A stretch of DNA of 64,000 nt from the NCBI RefSeq assembly GCF_023343835.1, contig NC_064449.1:3013778-3077777 (forward strand). Direction: 5' to 3'. The translations under genes and the position numbers were made by a program. The stretch is from Lagopus muta. Taxonomy: Eukaryota; Chordata; Aves; Galliformes; Phasianidae. Under the pieces are notes generated by a model. It made no database searches. It saw only the letters and a program-made list of their open reading frames with translations, and was not told the origin of the DNA. Every line of letters begins with the position of its first letter. Position 1 is the stretch's first letter. Below, one piece after another: positions 11,401 through 26,400 of this stretch.

Positions 11401-14400
11401 TGAAGTCTTTGCACTGCTTTGCTCTGAGGTCAGCTAGAAGACACTACGGCCTGAACACAGTGATTTAATGACAGCATGACATACAGCCTCAAAACTAATG
11501 GAATATGAAATAGGAAATCAAAACAAAGACAATGCTCTAGGAGAATGGGCCACAGATGTAATGCAGTCTGTGAGTGCAGCTGGCATGGCTACTGCAAAAT
11601 GCCTCTGAAAATAGCTGCCCTCTGGAAAGTCAAGTTTTGGTGGGTTAGCTGTGGCTTATTCCCTTATTTGTATCAAATATGGGCAGTTTGGGATGTGTTT
11701 ATTTTACCACAACTGTAGAGTGGTTCCTAAATGTTGATCTTTCCTTCTTTTTTTAAGTCACAGGTGTGATAGCCTGGGGCTTTATTTGCAGATAACCTGG
11801 TCAATTCAATGAAAGAATGCTAGTTAACTCTATCTGGTGAGGTGTGTATGCGTGCTTATGTTTTAGTATAAATCACACATAAGTAATTTAAAGAGGGGAT
11901 CTTTGTTGAGGATATTATCATAGAATCACAGAATGGTTTGTGTTGGAAGGGACCTTTAAGATCATCCAGTTCCAGCCCTGTGCTGTAGGCAGGGACGCCT
12001 CCCAGGGACCAGGTTGCTCACAGCCCCATCCAGCCTTGAGTGCTTCCAGGGAGGGGGCATCCACAGCTTCTCTGAGCGACCTATTCCAATGTCTCACCAC
12101 CCTCACCTAAAACCCATGCAGAGCTGTTCATTGGCACCTTACCACAGCTTATCAATGATATTTTGAGCTTTGTGTTGAAACTAAAAAGTCCTCTGTCTAA
12201 TCTTGCATAAAGCTTAGCCAAGAAGATTCTCTTCTTGACGTCTGTCTCACGTTTGTCATGCACGGATTTGGTGCCAGCCAACAAGCTCATTCCATTGCAA
12301 TACGGACTGTATTTATCACTGTAAAACAGTAATTCAGTCAGGTTCTTTATTCCAACAAGGAACTGGACCCTTTGACAGAAATATGCATTGGGAAAATTAT
12401 ACAGCAGTTCAGAATTTATCTTTTTGCTTGTAAATTTCAATGTATCTAGGTAGAACATCCATGTATATAGCAACCATTGCATGCTTCTTGATTTACTTGA
12501 AGTGATATTGGAAAAATATTAGGAAAACATATCAGCATTTTAATAATCATGGTCTCCAGTTTGCATCTAAAAATGCTTATTTGTTTCAGGGAAGTAACAG
12601 GAGTGGCTGTTTGGGGAAAATAAGCTGGAACTGTCAGTCCCACATCACGTCGTGCATGTGGTGAGATGACGACTTTTTTAGGGCTGGCAGATGCACTCTG
12701 TTCATTTTACAGGTCATTAAATTTCTCATTATACAAACTCAATCATCTGAGTTTTTCAGAATATGATGTGGAATATCCAAAAGATTAGACAGTGTGCAAA
12801 ATAAATAGAGAAGTTGGTTGGCTTTTTTTTTCCCTTTTCAAATTATGGTTTGCCTTTCAAAATTAAAGTGATCGATAACCTCCATAACATTTGTACTACA
12901 TCATTCTCATTGTCTGGCTGCTCCATATGGAAGGTTATGTTCTGAGATTGTATATCTCTGCATGCAGAGCAACATCAGACCAAATTTGTATGTGTTGGTC
13001 TGCTTAGAGATTCTGATTAACCTGTCTGTGTCTGAGAGGAGAGAGTCTCCAGCAGTAATTTGTGCATTAGAATATTATCTTGATGAGGCTAAGCACCTGT
13101 ATTTTTTTTTTTTTTTTTTAAATGTTATGAACTGGCTTTTGAGAAGAAAAAGGCCCAAATCTTTGTATGTTTCAGCACTATCCTGCCTCTTCTGTCCAAT
13201 GTGTACATAATCCCATGTGGTCTGCATTGGCAAAGTGGAATGGTGCTTTATCCCTTGTGTGAAGGACTTGGTCTGCACTGATTTTATGGTGTAATTTGGG
13301 CAGGAGAAGAAATGGTGTGTCTCAGAAGGACATTTAAAAATTATTGAACCATCTCCATCTTCCTAAGCTGCCTTTACCTTCTTGTTTGTTTGTAAGGCCT
13401 CTGCTTGAGTTCGTTCTGATTGCACTTTCTGGTTTAGCGTTTTGCAATCCTTTGCCCGTTGCCAGCTGAAGCAACTCCTGATTATGAAGATTTATGAGAA
13501 AGGAGTAGATAAGTGACCTAGAAAAACTAGTGCTTATCTAGAGATTGCCCTGATCCTACTTCCTTGGTGCTGTTAAATTTAGGTTCTGCTAAATGACAGA
13601 ATTTCATCTCGTGCTGAGCTTAAGCGGCTCTGTTATGGAGCCTGAAGGAACTGTTTGGAACTGAAGGTTTTACAGTGCCTGAGGAGTTGCAGACAGCACA
13701 GAGAAAAGGGAAGAGGGCAAGGTGCCAACAGTATACAAGAAATGCACTTAACTTTGGTGTTCAGCATCCAGGGGACAAACAATGGGATATTAATTGAATA
13801 GCTGGTTGAGAAGAGGGGGGGATATCCAGACAGAGAGAAATGGTGGAAGATTCAGTCAGCCTGCAGGACAGTGACTTCCACATCAAGTGAAGGTGTGAGC
13901 TTTTGGCTTCAGAGATGTTTCTGGTCACAAATGTCTTTAGAATATGCAGAGGTTGGCAGCCCTGCCTGTGGCAGGGGATTTGGAGCTTGATGATCCTCGA
14001 GGTCCCTTCCAACCCAAGCCATTCTATGAGATGATATGCACAGAAAGCACAGGGAACTGAAGGCACAAGTCACTTGTCTTGCTGTACCTTCATCCTTCAT
14101 ACATGCAGTGTTTAATACCACATGCTGACAAGAGCGTTGTGAGGATTTATATCTTACAGGTGGAAAACTGCTGAATTGTTGTAGCAATGGGGACCATGCA
14201 AGTATTACAAATGTGCTTTGGAGTCTTCACAGCTATTGGATGCTGGTGTAGCCCCTGTAGCCCCTCCATCTCTGCCTACCCAGAAGAATGCCCCATCCAT
14301 CATGTGCAGAGCCAGTCATGCTTAGCTACACATTTGTGACCTCTGGGTGTGATTACAGCTGCTGATCTGTGGGACTGAAGCCAAAGGAGAGGGAGGATTT

Positions 14401-17400
14401 GGCTCTGTTTTATTAATATACTTACAGGAATAAGTGCTGTGCCTAAACAAAATTAAATAGCATCAAATTCCTTTGTTGGTGTTTGGCAAATAAAAGCAAG
14501 CATGGGGACAAACACGGAAGTTCAGACGGAAGCAGGGTGGTTTTGCTTTTTTTAATCCTAGAGTGGTAGCTGGACAATTTGAAATTCAAGTGACACAGTG
14601 AAGTGTTAGCAGTCCTCACAGCTGAGATCAGAAAGCATTGGCCAGAAACAATCTCTAATTTTTGCATGCACTTCTTATTTATTGAACTAATATCCCTAAC
14701 CTTCGCTTTTTCCCTTGTAACAGAAAAGTGCTCGGGTTGTTTTACTAACATCTATATTTCAGTTTTGTGGTAATTTCCAATTCCTTGTGTTCCTTGTCCT
14801 CTACCAGGTGGCAGTCATCATGCTTTTTATTCCGTGGCTTGTATTGATTTGGTCAAAAGTAATTAAAGAGATAATTCGTTCTCAATTACATTTCCCCGAA
14901 TTTCCTGAGGCTGGTAACTCTGCTCTCCAGCTGCGTCTTTCCTCAACTCCTCCTCAAATTGACTTTGTTCTCGTTATGAAATAAAGCAGAATAGTGTGTT
15001 CTTGCTTGTTTGTTTGCTGCTTTTTGATTGAATAGTGACTCTGTGCTGTGGAAGATATCGATCTGTTAATTGCATTACACACTTCTGCCTTGGTTCATGA
15101 ACTTTCATGCTTTTTTAGCATAGCATTCCAGTAAGAAACCCCGTGTTAGACTAATAGGAGATCAGTAAAGGGAGACATCTAGAAAGCGTTAGCAAAGGCT
15201 GAGTGTTATTTCCATCATCAGTGAGTGGAAGGCTGTGGGAGAGCTGCATCAACTGAATGTGCTGCTGCATTGCCCAGAGCCCAAGTGACTGATAGAAATA
15301 TGAGGAATAAGGAGAGACGTCATAGAAGCAATCTATTTTGTGTTGATTTTTTTTTTTTTTCATATGTTTGCTTGCCTTGACCTGTAAGGATGCAATGCAG
15401 AATATTTAGGCCATGCATTTTTCAGATCGTCTTGCAATTAAAAGATTTTATGGAGGGGGGAAAAAAAAAAGATGGCAGGTCATATAACATTCAAAGTAAC
15501 TGTAGAGCAAATAGAGTTACAGTTGATACTAATTAGATCCAATTATTTTACAAAATTTATCACGCTTATCAGAATTCAGTAAATACGATGATCCTTGCGG
15601 TCCCTTCCAGCCATTGCCATTCTATGATTCTATGAATATTCTTTGGAGAAAAGAAAATAAACAGAGGATTTTCCTGGAGAATGTGACAAACTGAGGCAAA
15701 CTGGGATAAATATCGAGCTATGTGAGCTGGTTTTGCTAGGTAAACAGCAGTCTGTCCTCATGTATCCTTTCTGAATACTTAAAAAAGTTAAGAAGTGAGC
15801 AGTGTTCATTTCAGATCTAAGGAGTAGAGGCATGGTGAGCTGAGATTCTTGTACCAAAATCTATCGTAGTCAGAAAGAAGTGGGGGTGGGTTAGGGCCTG
15901 CCAGCTGGGATAAGGTGTTACATGTTTTATTTAGGATGTCAGAAGAATGTTCTGACAGATGTGAAACTGAGCCTGCTTATTCTAAATTTCGTTCTTATGC
16001 CTTTACTAGTAGATAACCTCTCTCTCACTTCTCAGCTGCCTCCTTCCATTTTTCTGATGTCTCTTTATTGACAGTAATGCGTTCGCTAGAGCGCAGAATG
16101 GGAGCTGACAGGACTGGGGCTCCATCCCTCATTAAAACCACCGGTGGTACAGCAGTGGAATGAGCATCACTCCCTGTTGATATCAGGCCTGTTTCTGACC
16201 AGAGACCAAGGAAAGCAAGCTGCTGCTGCAGCTCTTAGCAAACATTCACATTGGCTGCAGAGGTTCTCATCTACGGAGTGCCTTGCATTGTTGATGTGGT
16301 AAAGCATAACCTTAACGAATCAGGTATCTCATCTTTGAGGCTGATGTGTATTTGCATCTTGCTGTGGTGTAGTTCTAAGCCGAAGCACTAAAATGACATT
16401 CCTCTTAAAGCAGTCTTGGTTTTCTGCAGGATATTGTTAGTGAAGTGCTTTGCCTAGGAGTCCCTTGTGTTTAATTTAAAATTCTCTTTTGGTCCCAATA
16501 TCTGTTCCCTCATTCCAGTGAAAGGGCAAGAAGGGTCACTGTTCAGCAGCAGCAATGTAAGAAGAAATAGGGAAAAAAATTTAAAATAGCTTGAGTACTT
16601 GGCTAGAATACTGCCTACAAAAATCAGCATTTACAATGCTACCTGAGGAAGAGCAGTAGTCCTCTCTCTTTATATTGCTTAACAAGAGCCTTCTAAATGC
16701 TGTTGTAAAATGACAAATATATTTCATCAGGTTGGTCTTGCATCTGGATGACCAAACTGTAGCTGTGGGAGGGCTGTGCTGGTTTACCTTCATCAGAACA
16801 CATTCACATCTTGCAGATGTAATCATAATGCTACTAGTGATATTAGGAACGATGCTAAATGATATTAGGAAGAAGAATGCAATAGGGGTTTCAATCACTG
16901 TTTTTACCAGTAGCATAGAAATCAAACAAGTTGACCAAAATGAGAAAAGCTTCAGGAATTGTCAATACAACAGGTTCTAAGTTGAAAATGTACAACATAA
17001 AGTCAAGCTTAGCATACCGCAGCTCCCCTCCTGCAGATGACATATGCTGCATGCTCATTGCAGCCTTCCAGCACCTAAAGGGAGCCTACAAACAGGAGGG
17101 GTGTCCACTCTTTACAAGGGTAGATAATGGCAGGACAAGGGGAAATGGTTTTAAGTTGAAGGAGGGAAGATTTAGGTTGGGTATCGGGGGAATGTCTTTA
17201 CCAAGAGAGCAGTGAAGTGCTGGCACAGGAGAAATTGTGGATGCCTCATTCCTGGAGGTGGATGGCCCCACGATGGATGGGGCCCTGGGCAGCCTGGTGT
17301 AATGCCAGATCTGGAGTTGGCCCTGCCTGTGGCACGGGGTTGCAGCTTGGTGGTCCTTGAGGTCTCTTCCAATCAAAGACATTCTATGATTCTATGCTAT

Positions 17401-20400
17401 TTCCACAATAGGATTTGAAGAAAAAAGCTGGAAACTCAGAATGACATTTGCAAAGATAAGCATGCGAAATGCAAGGTGCGCTTAATGAAAGAATGTGATG
17501 TGTTAGAGCTGAACAATTTTTGCTCTTCATAATTATTAGAAGAGAAAGTAGATGTACCTGGGAACTGTTAGGATAAAATCTAGCGTGTCTGGAGGCAGTC
17601 GTTTGTGATTGAAATAAGCTATTCAAAAGGATTTGTTCCTCCAAAAATACCCTCAGCCTTCAGTTTTCTTTCTAAAGATGGAGAGGGCACGCAGAGCACT
17701 GCATAAGCTGGTATGCAAGAACAGCAGAGCTTTGGGTGTGCCTCCAGCCAACCGGGATAGCAATGGAAGGGCTTTGCCTCCAACCGGGCGGCATCGAGCT
17801 CCACCTACTGCGCTACTCCTGCAGCTGACTTTATCTAGGGCTGCCGGGTGTGAGCTCAAGAAAATCCACCTCCATCGTTTTAGCAAAAAAAAAAACCCTT
17901 TTGGATTAATTTCCTCAGTCTTTCTTTGGACCGTTTTTCATATATTATCTTGCAGTAATTTTTTTTTTGTTTAAATTTAAATGGTTGTTTTCTTACATAT
18001 GGAGTTGTACATCATTTTGTTACTTCGCTATAATGAAAGCAGGAAATGATGAGTGAAACAGGCATTTTGGTGGCTTAAAGGCAAGTAAGGAGACTTCTCA
18101 TAGTTCACCTAAATTTGGAAACACTATGAGAAAAAAAATAATTAAAAAGAAACCACCCAAGCCCATTTATTGCTTCTGCACAAAGATTCTTCAGATTGTC
18201 ATTATAATACATTGTTGACTTTAACAAATTAGACTTACCAACATGTTTTTTTCCTCAGTTTTGTTTCTTTTTTTAATATCTGCACTGCAAATTAAAAAGA
18301 AGGAACTACACCATTCCATCATTATGGAGTGTTACTGTTTTAAGCTCAGATTGCACCTTTTCAATACACGGCGTTGTAATGAAATATAATGTTGTAGAAA
18401 AAGAAACGATTCCCTTCTGTTATCTGTGATAAGGCTGATTGAATCTCATTACCAGTACCTGAGAGGATGGGGTGACATATGTGCTACTTCCCTTCCTTTC
18501 TTCCCTGAGCAGCCATGCCGAGGAGAGGTGGATTTGCAGCTCTTTTCTTTGCCTTTCCTCTTGAACTGGCTGGGGTGACTGACCAGAGGTAGGATGCAGG
18601 GTGATGTTGCACTTTGTAGAGTTTTGGTCACAAATTTATTCTTTCTGCACACCCAGAAACCTCTGAAAGAGTCATGCTGGGAAATTCTTTCTCCTCGTGC
18701 TCCACAGCCTGTACTCTGTACTCTGTACTATGCAGTCAGCATACTGGTACTTACAAGCAATTGAAACTTTAGGGCTGCATTCCAACACTCTTCCTCTCCT
18801 CAAGTAGTAAGTTATTCTGAGATGTCTTAGTTGATTGAATCATATCAGTCAAGGTATCACCAACTGTAAAAACAATGGTAGCTGGCCATGGTCAACATAT
18901 TGCTGTTTCTGCTGGGGAGAAGAGTCAGGAGCAAAGCAGGCTGGAAGTTCTGCATTTCCTATGGGTGAGATGCAGGAGCCTGCTCAGAAGTTAAAATGAT
19001 TCCTTTCTCACACACTGTGTGAATGAGTTTTCTTCAAACACTGAAGCAGCTCAGGTACCTTGGTATTCCTCTGCAAGTGAGACGTGTACTCCCAAGCAAT
19101 GTTGGCTTGCCATCTGTCCCTGCTGCTGACCCACCTTGTTCCATTGCTCCCCAGCCACATGAGACAGCAGAGCCTCCACGCACTCATCTTTGACACTTCA
19201 TTAGTTCATCTCTACACACTGCAGAAAATCTTTTTTCTGTTCCAGCTGCTTTGCTCTTGGCATCATTTCTGCTTATTTTTTACTCTGTTATTTGCTCACG
19301 GTCTGCCCTCAGTCGTTACTTCGGAGCTCTGGTGTGCACAGCTTTCTAGCGAGTGAAGAGCTCTGCTCCTTATGCTTTCTGCTTCCATTCTGTTGACATG
19401 CTACATTGGAACATAGATTTGGAAAACATTTTGTGCCTTCTAGAATCAAGATTCTAACAAGCAAAATGATTTGCTTTTAAGAACTTTTAAAACATCCAGA
19501 TATTTCAAGGCTTTACAGCTCCACATTTGCTGCGCTGTGCCTTTCAGTCTTTGTTCCACATCAGCTCTGCCCTAGCTATATGGATGCAGCTTCCCAGGGC
19601 CTCCTGCTTTGCTTTGCTTGGGATCAATAAATGAGCTCTTTGATCTGAAACTACTGCGGGAAGGAATTGCTATTTTCATACCCTTTTAGCCCGAGTACCA
19701 TAGGCTGCGGAGTGATCTGAAGTTCTTCATTAATCTACATATAAATATGTGTGTGTATATATATGATTTCAATAGGAGGAAATATATCTTCCTTCCACTT
19801 GAATAAAGTGCTGGTTGAAGGAGAACTAAAAATGAGATTGTTTGACTTCAGGGCTTTTTATGAGTCTGTGCCTTCATGGTGAGTGAAAGCACAGACCCAC
19901 GAATACTGATCCATCACAGCGCGTGTCTTCAGGGAAGAGCAATTACAGGTAAGTAATTTCTTATTCCTGTTTTGGAAATTGGATTTTCTTTTTATGTTAG
20001 ACATGGTAGATAATAGCCTTCCATGAGAAGAGGGTTGTTTTTTTTTTTAATAGAAAAAAAACAACATTCAAGTGCAGTGATTTAGAAAGCATGGATGCAT
20101 TTTGCACGGTAGTTTTTTCTGCAGGTGCTTCACATGAGAATCTGTTTGAGTGCCAGAGTTAGTGATGTTTTAAGTGTTTCTGCATCAGACTTGCTTAATT
20201 CTTTGATTTAGTTTGCATCTCTGTAGGAAAAGTTGCTTGCACCACTTGGTTTTTAAAATGGTGATCTGCTTCTCTCTGTCTAACTTGCATTTATACACAA
20301 GGCGACACGTTTTTGTTCATTTTTAGGATCCTGTGAAAAAAGACGTGCAGGAAAGACCACAGAGAGAAGTGGCTGAGGTTACTGCTAATGAGAGCTCTGC

Positions 20401-23400
20401 CAATCCAAAGGTTAGAGTGTGCAGTTTCATTTCTGATGCGGCTTTGATTCAGCATGGAGTTAAAGAAGCCAACATACAAGCATCATGCTTTGAGTCTATA
20501 CAAGTGGTTGCTGTTTATAAGCTCTGCTATTCATAAGAACCAGCCTTTCTGCTGATATATCATAGGTTTTATCTCATAAAATTATTGCTGATGAGTGAGA
20601 CAAGTTTATAGTGTAATTTGGTAAAAAGAATGCTTAGAAAATTCAGTTTAGCGGTGTCACTCCATTCGTCATAGAAGACCGACCTTAAAGGATGTAAAAA
20701 GCATAGAACATCTAATGCATTCAAAATGACTTTTAAAATAAAATGTTGTGATTTGTGGTGTACATTGGCCAATATTGCACAACTTATATCTCAAAAGCTC
20801 AAGGCTGTAGGACTTTCCTTTACTGGAAATGCACCGGCTTGTCCCAAGGAACACCTCAGCTTGCACCTCAGTCTGTGCACACTGGTGTTACTCTTCCCAA
20901 TGAATGGCAGTTCAGCCATGCACTTTTTGCACACTGAACTCTGCCTCAGCTGCATGTTTTGTTGGCTTCACCAACACGTGCAAAAACACTGCATGTGCAC
21001 AGCATGTGGTCATAATTCTATGAAATGGATGCAGCTGTTCTCTGGGAGTCCCAAGGGTGCTTCTAAGGCAGGGGCAGTTCCACAGCAAATGCAAGCTTTC
21101 ATCTCCCATGAATTTGGATGCATAGTTGTTCAGAGGAAGAAATGTTGCAGCACTTTGAACAGTGCCCTAAAGGAGATGATTTCAATTCCCTCGTGTAAAA
21201 TCATGAACCTGGTTTGTACACTCCTAAAAAATTAAATTAAAAAGTTAGAATGAAAAGAGTGGATACACTGCACTCTGTGCTCCAAAAAGAGAGCTATGTC
21301 TGCAAAGCTCTTTCTATTGCTTTTCTGCTTTTTTTTCTTTGCCTTTTTTTTTTTTTTCAATAACTTGTTTTGTGTCTGAACATTTTTCTGGACTAGAACT
21401 TGTAGGAGATTTCTCTCTTGTGTGTGCTTTTTGTAGTTTGATGCATAAGAATCACAGCAGTCGTTCCCTTAGCCTAGATAATCAAAAAGTCTCTTCTTCC
21501 AGTTTTGGCTTCATAACCCTCTCAGGCTCTTCACTGCTCGTAAGACTTCTGTCAAGCCCAAAGTCAGCCAATGACCAAAAGCTGTTCAAACACTCTTATG
21601 CCCAAGAGAGTGGTGAGGTGCTGGAACAGCTGCCCAGAGAGGCTGTGGGTGCCCCGTTCCTGGAGGTGTTCAAGGCCAATATCATATAATGCCATATCAT
21701 ATGAGGTTTGTTTACGTGCTCATGAATCTCATAATACTCTCCCAGATGATGGTTATCTCAGAAAACTGTGATTAAAGCTGAACTGTGAGACTGCATGTAC
21801 CTTCTCTGTGCTAAGCTCTTCTTAAAAGCTTAATATTAATTCTCAACTTGATCACTTTCAGTCTGATCCGCTGGAATCAGTGAAAAGGCTCACCTCACCT
21901 AGAGAAACAGGAAAGGAGCTGAAGACTCTTAGTAAAACTCTAGCTCACTTGAGGTAAGGAAATCCAGAGCACACAGAAATGGGTCAGGCCAAAGGTTCTG
22001 CGGTGGTCTCAGCTGGCTGATCAGCAAAATCATCAGCTGTACTAATTGCTTAGAAAAGATGGCTTGTAATTCCTCCTTTATAGCCATTCTGTATGCTCGA
22101 GATGTATTGAGTGCTGCATGAGGAACGACTGCTAGCTCCATCAGTACTGCACTGTTTTGGTGTTGTTCAGGTGCTTGTTACCTTTTTGCAGTCCTCTGTG
22201 TGAAATGGCACTGTGCTAAGATCTGGTAATCCACGAGAAAGGTTGGGATGTATAATGTCCACTGTAGGATGGAAAACTACAGTGAGAGTATCTGCCACCA
22301 TAACAGGAATACGTGCACAGACTTGTATGGAGTATTCCAACTTGAGATGGAGGAAAATCACGGCTTAGAGGGAATCGATGTTTGAGCTCCTTACCTGATG
22401 GGAACGGGGAGGTTTTAATCAGACACAGATCTGGGTTCCTATATGCCGCCCAGCCAGCTGAGGTTGGACTGCAACCATCATTAATTTTAGGGGATTGAGT
22501 ACAGAAGGTGGCTGGATGTGCTTGCTTTTCCTAGAAGGTATCTTCCATTGCCACTGTCGGAGAATGGTATCTTCCATTGCCACAACAGAGCATGTCTTGC
22601 AGACTCATTTAAAAAGAAAGAAAGGGGAAAAAAAAATAACACAGCGAGGCCTGTTGGTCATAGGCTTTACCATTCTACCATCTCATTCTTTTGCACGTAC
22701 TCAGGTCTTATTGATGCCCATATTTCAGCTTTGTTACTGCAGTCGCTACTTACATTGATGAGGCTGCAACTTCTGTGTGCTGTTCTGTTTCAATCACACA
22801 TTCTGTTTACACTCCAAATTCGCCTGTGGAGCCTGCTCATGGCATTTGCTCAGTATTAGCTTGAATAATTGCAGAGCTGTATAATAGGCCTTGCAGTTGG
22901 TGACTGTAGGCTTACTAAATTTTCTTGGAACTACCCAGCTTCCATGATGCGAGTGCTGAGAAACAAGAATTGCTTGGAGCTGAAACAGCAAGCAGGAATA
23001 CAAAAAGATTTACATCTGGCAAGGTTTAGTTACAGCCTCCTGCAAATAAAATTGATGATTTACTGCTGCCAGCCCCAACAGGGTACAGATTACATGAGCT
23101 CTGTAGACTTGAAGCCTTTGAAGAACATTCACTAGATAAAAATAGTTGAATTAAAGCAATCAGCAAGAAGATAAACATGTATATAAAAACTTAATAATTT
23201 CATAGGTTAAATGTAAGCATGTTTTCCAGTTGAGAACATGTGGTATTGAATCAGCATGTTACATTGATGATGAATTAGGTTCTTGCACTGTTGGACTGAG
23301 AGTGCAGATTTACAAAAGTTGAGGAAGCTAAAAAAGCTTCTTTGCGTGTCCTACTGTAATGATGTGTTACATTATTAGTTGTCACGATGTAGTGTTGTTA

Positions 23401-26400
23401 AATATCTGCAATTTTTGTACCAGAGCAATTCCTAAATTCTGCACTAGTTATGATAAGTTAAATTCCACATTCAGCAGAGGGTTGTTAGTGGTACGGTAGT
23501 ACAGCTCAGTTGCAATTGGACTTGATGATCTTTAAGGTCTTTTCCAACCTGAGCAATTCTATGATTCTTCCCTTCCATCCTTACCTAACTCTGGCTATTT
23601 TGTTTTACATTTATTCTGTTAATCCACTTGATAAATGTGCCAAAAGGAAATAAGCCATAAGCAAAATAGTAAACAGTGCATATTTTGAAGGTTCAATAAG
23701 CCATTTTAGTGAAGTATGACTTTTTTTCCAATTACGAATGGAACTCAGGTGTCTCAGGTAAATAAAATGCTTGAGTTGTTCTTCCAGACTTCAGTGATGT
23801 CTCTGTTTCTCTGATTGATTTTTTTTTTTCCCAAACTGCCCTGATTAATCAGGAGCTCCAAGGAAAGGTCTTGTTAAGAGACCCAGCTCATCTGAGTGAG
23901 TGCAGTTGTTTCTTACAGCATATGAAGTGTTTTGTGTAACCTGCTTCTAACTCAAGACATAATCATAAATGCAGATTAACCTTCTGCTGGATGTTTAATG
24001 GTAATGTAATCTGCAAAATGATGCTAATGCAGACTTTTAATGATGTGAATAGATTTGATCTCAATGTATTTTTGATTCTAATGTTATCTTTTAATGAGAG
24101 CTTAAATCCCCAACTTTTAGACTTCTATCCCTTCTCACCTCCAGAAGCCAATACAGCCAAAAGGATGAGCAAAATTATATTCCTTTATGCACACTGTCTT
24201 CAGAATTGCCTTTGAAGTCTTGATCAGTTGTATCAGTACCACACTCACAGAGGACAGGCATGTTGGGCAATTGATCTTTAGCATCTAGTTTGGCTTTTTA
24301 CTGCTGATGCTGAAGGTGGGAAGAGCCCAACTCCATTTTAGTATCCCAAGCAGAATTTGTTGTGCTGACAAATAAGAAATATGTACCTGCTGAAGCATCT
24401 CCAACTCCTTCACGTTCTTCTAGTCCCATAAATTTAATTATGGTTGCATTTGAAACTGGCTTCATTTAATTTAAAATGCCTGAGTGGAAATATTCTTGTT
24501 CTCCGACGTTCCATGACCATTGAAACACATGTGGAACACAGAGAGGAGGCCCAGTCTTGTGTTGCTGCACAAGTCCATTGACATTTCCTTTTTACACTGA
24601 CTGCACGGCGTGGTGGTTTCACACTGATGGCTAACTGAACTCCACCACACTGCTCTCACACTCCTGATCATCTAAAGATCAGGGGCAGAAAATAACAAAA
24701 AAAGGCTGGCTCAGGGTTGAGGTGAGGACTGGAAGGTCATCCGTGATCACCATCATGAGGAGAAGAGATTCAGCATGGGGAGATTAATATGATTTATTGC
24801 CTGTTTATTACTGGCAGGGTAGAGCAGTGGAAAAACTAACAGCAAAGAGAGAGCACTGTTGTCTCAATATGTGCTTCAATGATGCTGCCTGTCACCTCCT
24901 GTAAGGAGCATGTGGTATTATGCTGTGATCCCAGTGGTGATCCTGCAGATATCTCACATAATTATGTACTGTGGCATTTGAGTCATGTTTCCTACTTACA
25001 TGATTTAAGTGAAATATTATATGAACTTTAATGAGCTGTGGAGAAATTTGCTTGAGAAAAGTCAGGGAATCTGCTTTTTGAAATGTGGACTCTCAACCTC
25101 TGATGCTTCCTAAAGCAGGCAGTAGCCACATGACCCAGTGTGCAGAATAATATCCAACAGACTTAGTATCTGGAAATCAAAAGTCTACATTCACTGTTGT
25201 TCTTTCTAATTATTCTGTTGTCTAAAACTGGAAACTCCTTGACTTTTAGCAATTAAAACGTGCTAAAGATTCATCTTGAGCGTTCATACGATGTTGCTTT
25301 GACTACATTTGCAGAACAGTAAGAACTGAGGTCAGCAGACTTTTTAACCACATGCTGCAATAGGGAATTGCAGGAAAAGATAATTTCTAGTGAGAATTGC
25401 TGCACTGATGTTTGGACTGAAGGGCGTGATGGCAGTGCTTCTCAGCAACAAATTCAGGATGTAGAAAAGGAGCCTTTGAAGGGAGGGAGCAGAGTGGGAA
25501 ATGCACAAAAGAAAACTGGAGTTGTAAATCATTGGGACAGCAACTTTTCATTTCAGTGAAAGCAGTCGGGCTAGCAGAGCAGCATGCTAATATGTACGAC
25601 AGAGAGTCAGGGGATGCAAATGACCTTTGTGGATTTGGGTTTTGCTGCCTATCCTCATGATTGAAAGGGAACAGCCAGCGGTTGTCTTAATTGGATGCTA
25701 ATTGATACGTATTTGTGGCAGGTAGTGCCTGTGATCTTGCAGCTTGTTTGTATTAAAGAGTATAATGGAGCAAAGTGTGAGGGAGTTTTTAGCAATAATG
25801 ATCACAATGATGTGACATGATAGTAAAAATGTTAAGATTATCTCAAAAATATTTCAAGAGTCATTACTGGAACAGACATGAATGCATCCATAAAGCTTTC
25901 ACGTGCTTCCTTACACGCTAAAAAATATAATTAAAGAGAAGATAAAACTTATAACTACAAACTCATGCTTCCTCTCAGTGATAACTGTAAGTACATGAGA
26001 GGGTGATTGCTGAATGCAGAGGTTGTTCAAACTTGTCATCTTTCACTGCTATCAGTCATTAGTCCTGAGCAGGAAGCCTTGTCAGGGCTTTCCTGCTGTT
26101 GGATAACACCAAATCACTGTGAGGAGGCACCTGCCAGCTCTCAGGTAGAGTTTTATGTTAAATTATGGGAAGGAATGGGCTTATGTTTGTGTAGCATTAT
26201 AAAAATATAAATAAAAATTGGGAAATCTGTGGATAATTGTAACTCCAATTGCTGAGAGTCAGTGCATCTTTCTTCCAGCAGAGATTTCACATGCAGACTG
26301 AAAATAGCCCTGACTGACTTGACAAAGTGTTTCCCAGTGTTGAATTCAGTGGGTGGAACACAGCATGGCAGCAAAGACAACATATTTCTCCTTGGGCAAT

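Larger units (their letters stand above)
2458..20326 (+). other. CCDC60 intron 1 (about 17.9 kb)
   Basis: Bounded by the exon A donor and the exon B acceptor. It contains eight CR1 copies, a short TTGCA-type microsatellite at 4129-4151, T-runs (for example 13099-13118) and long non-repeat AT-rich stretches. I found no additional exon with a good acceptor, donor and open phase. The candidate at 9809-9861 was examined and rejected. Confidence 0.7.

Noticed and set aside
16732..17215. Overlapping open frames on the + strand in intron 1
   Set aside because: The second frame runs into the CR1 copy at 17061, and neither has splice context or recognisable domains.
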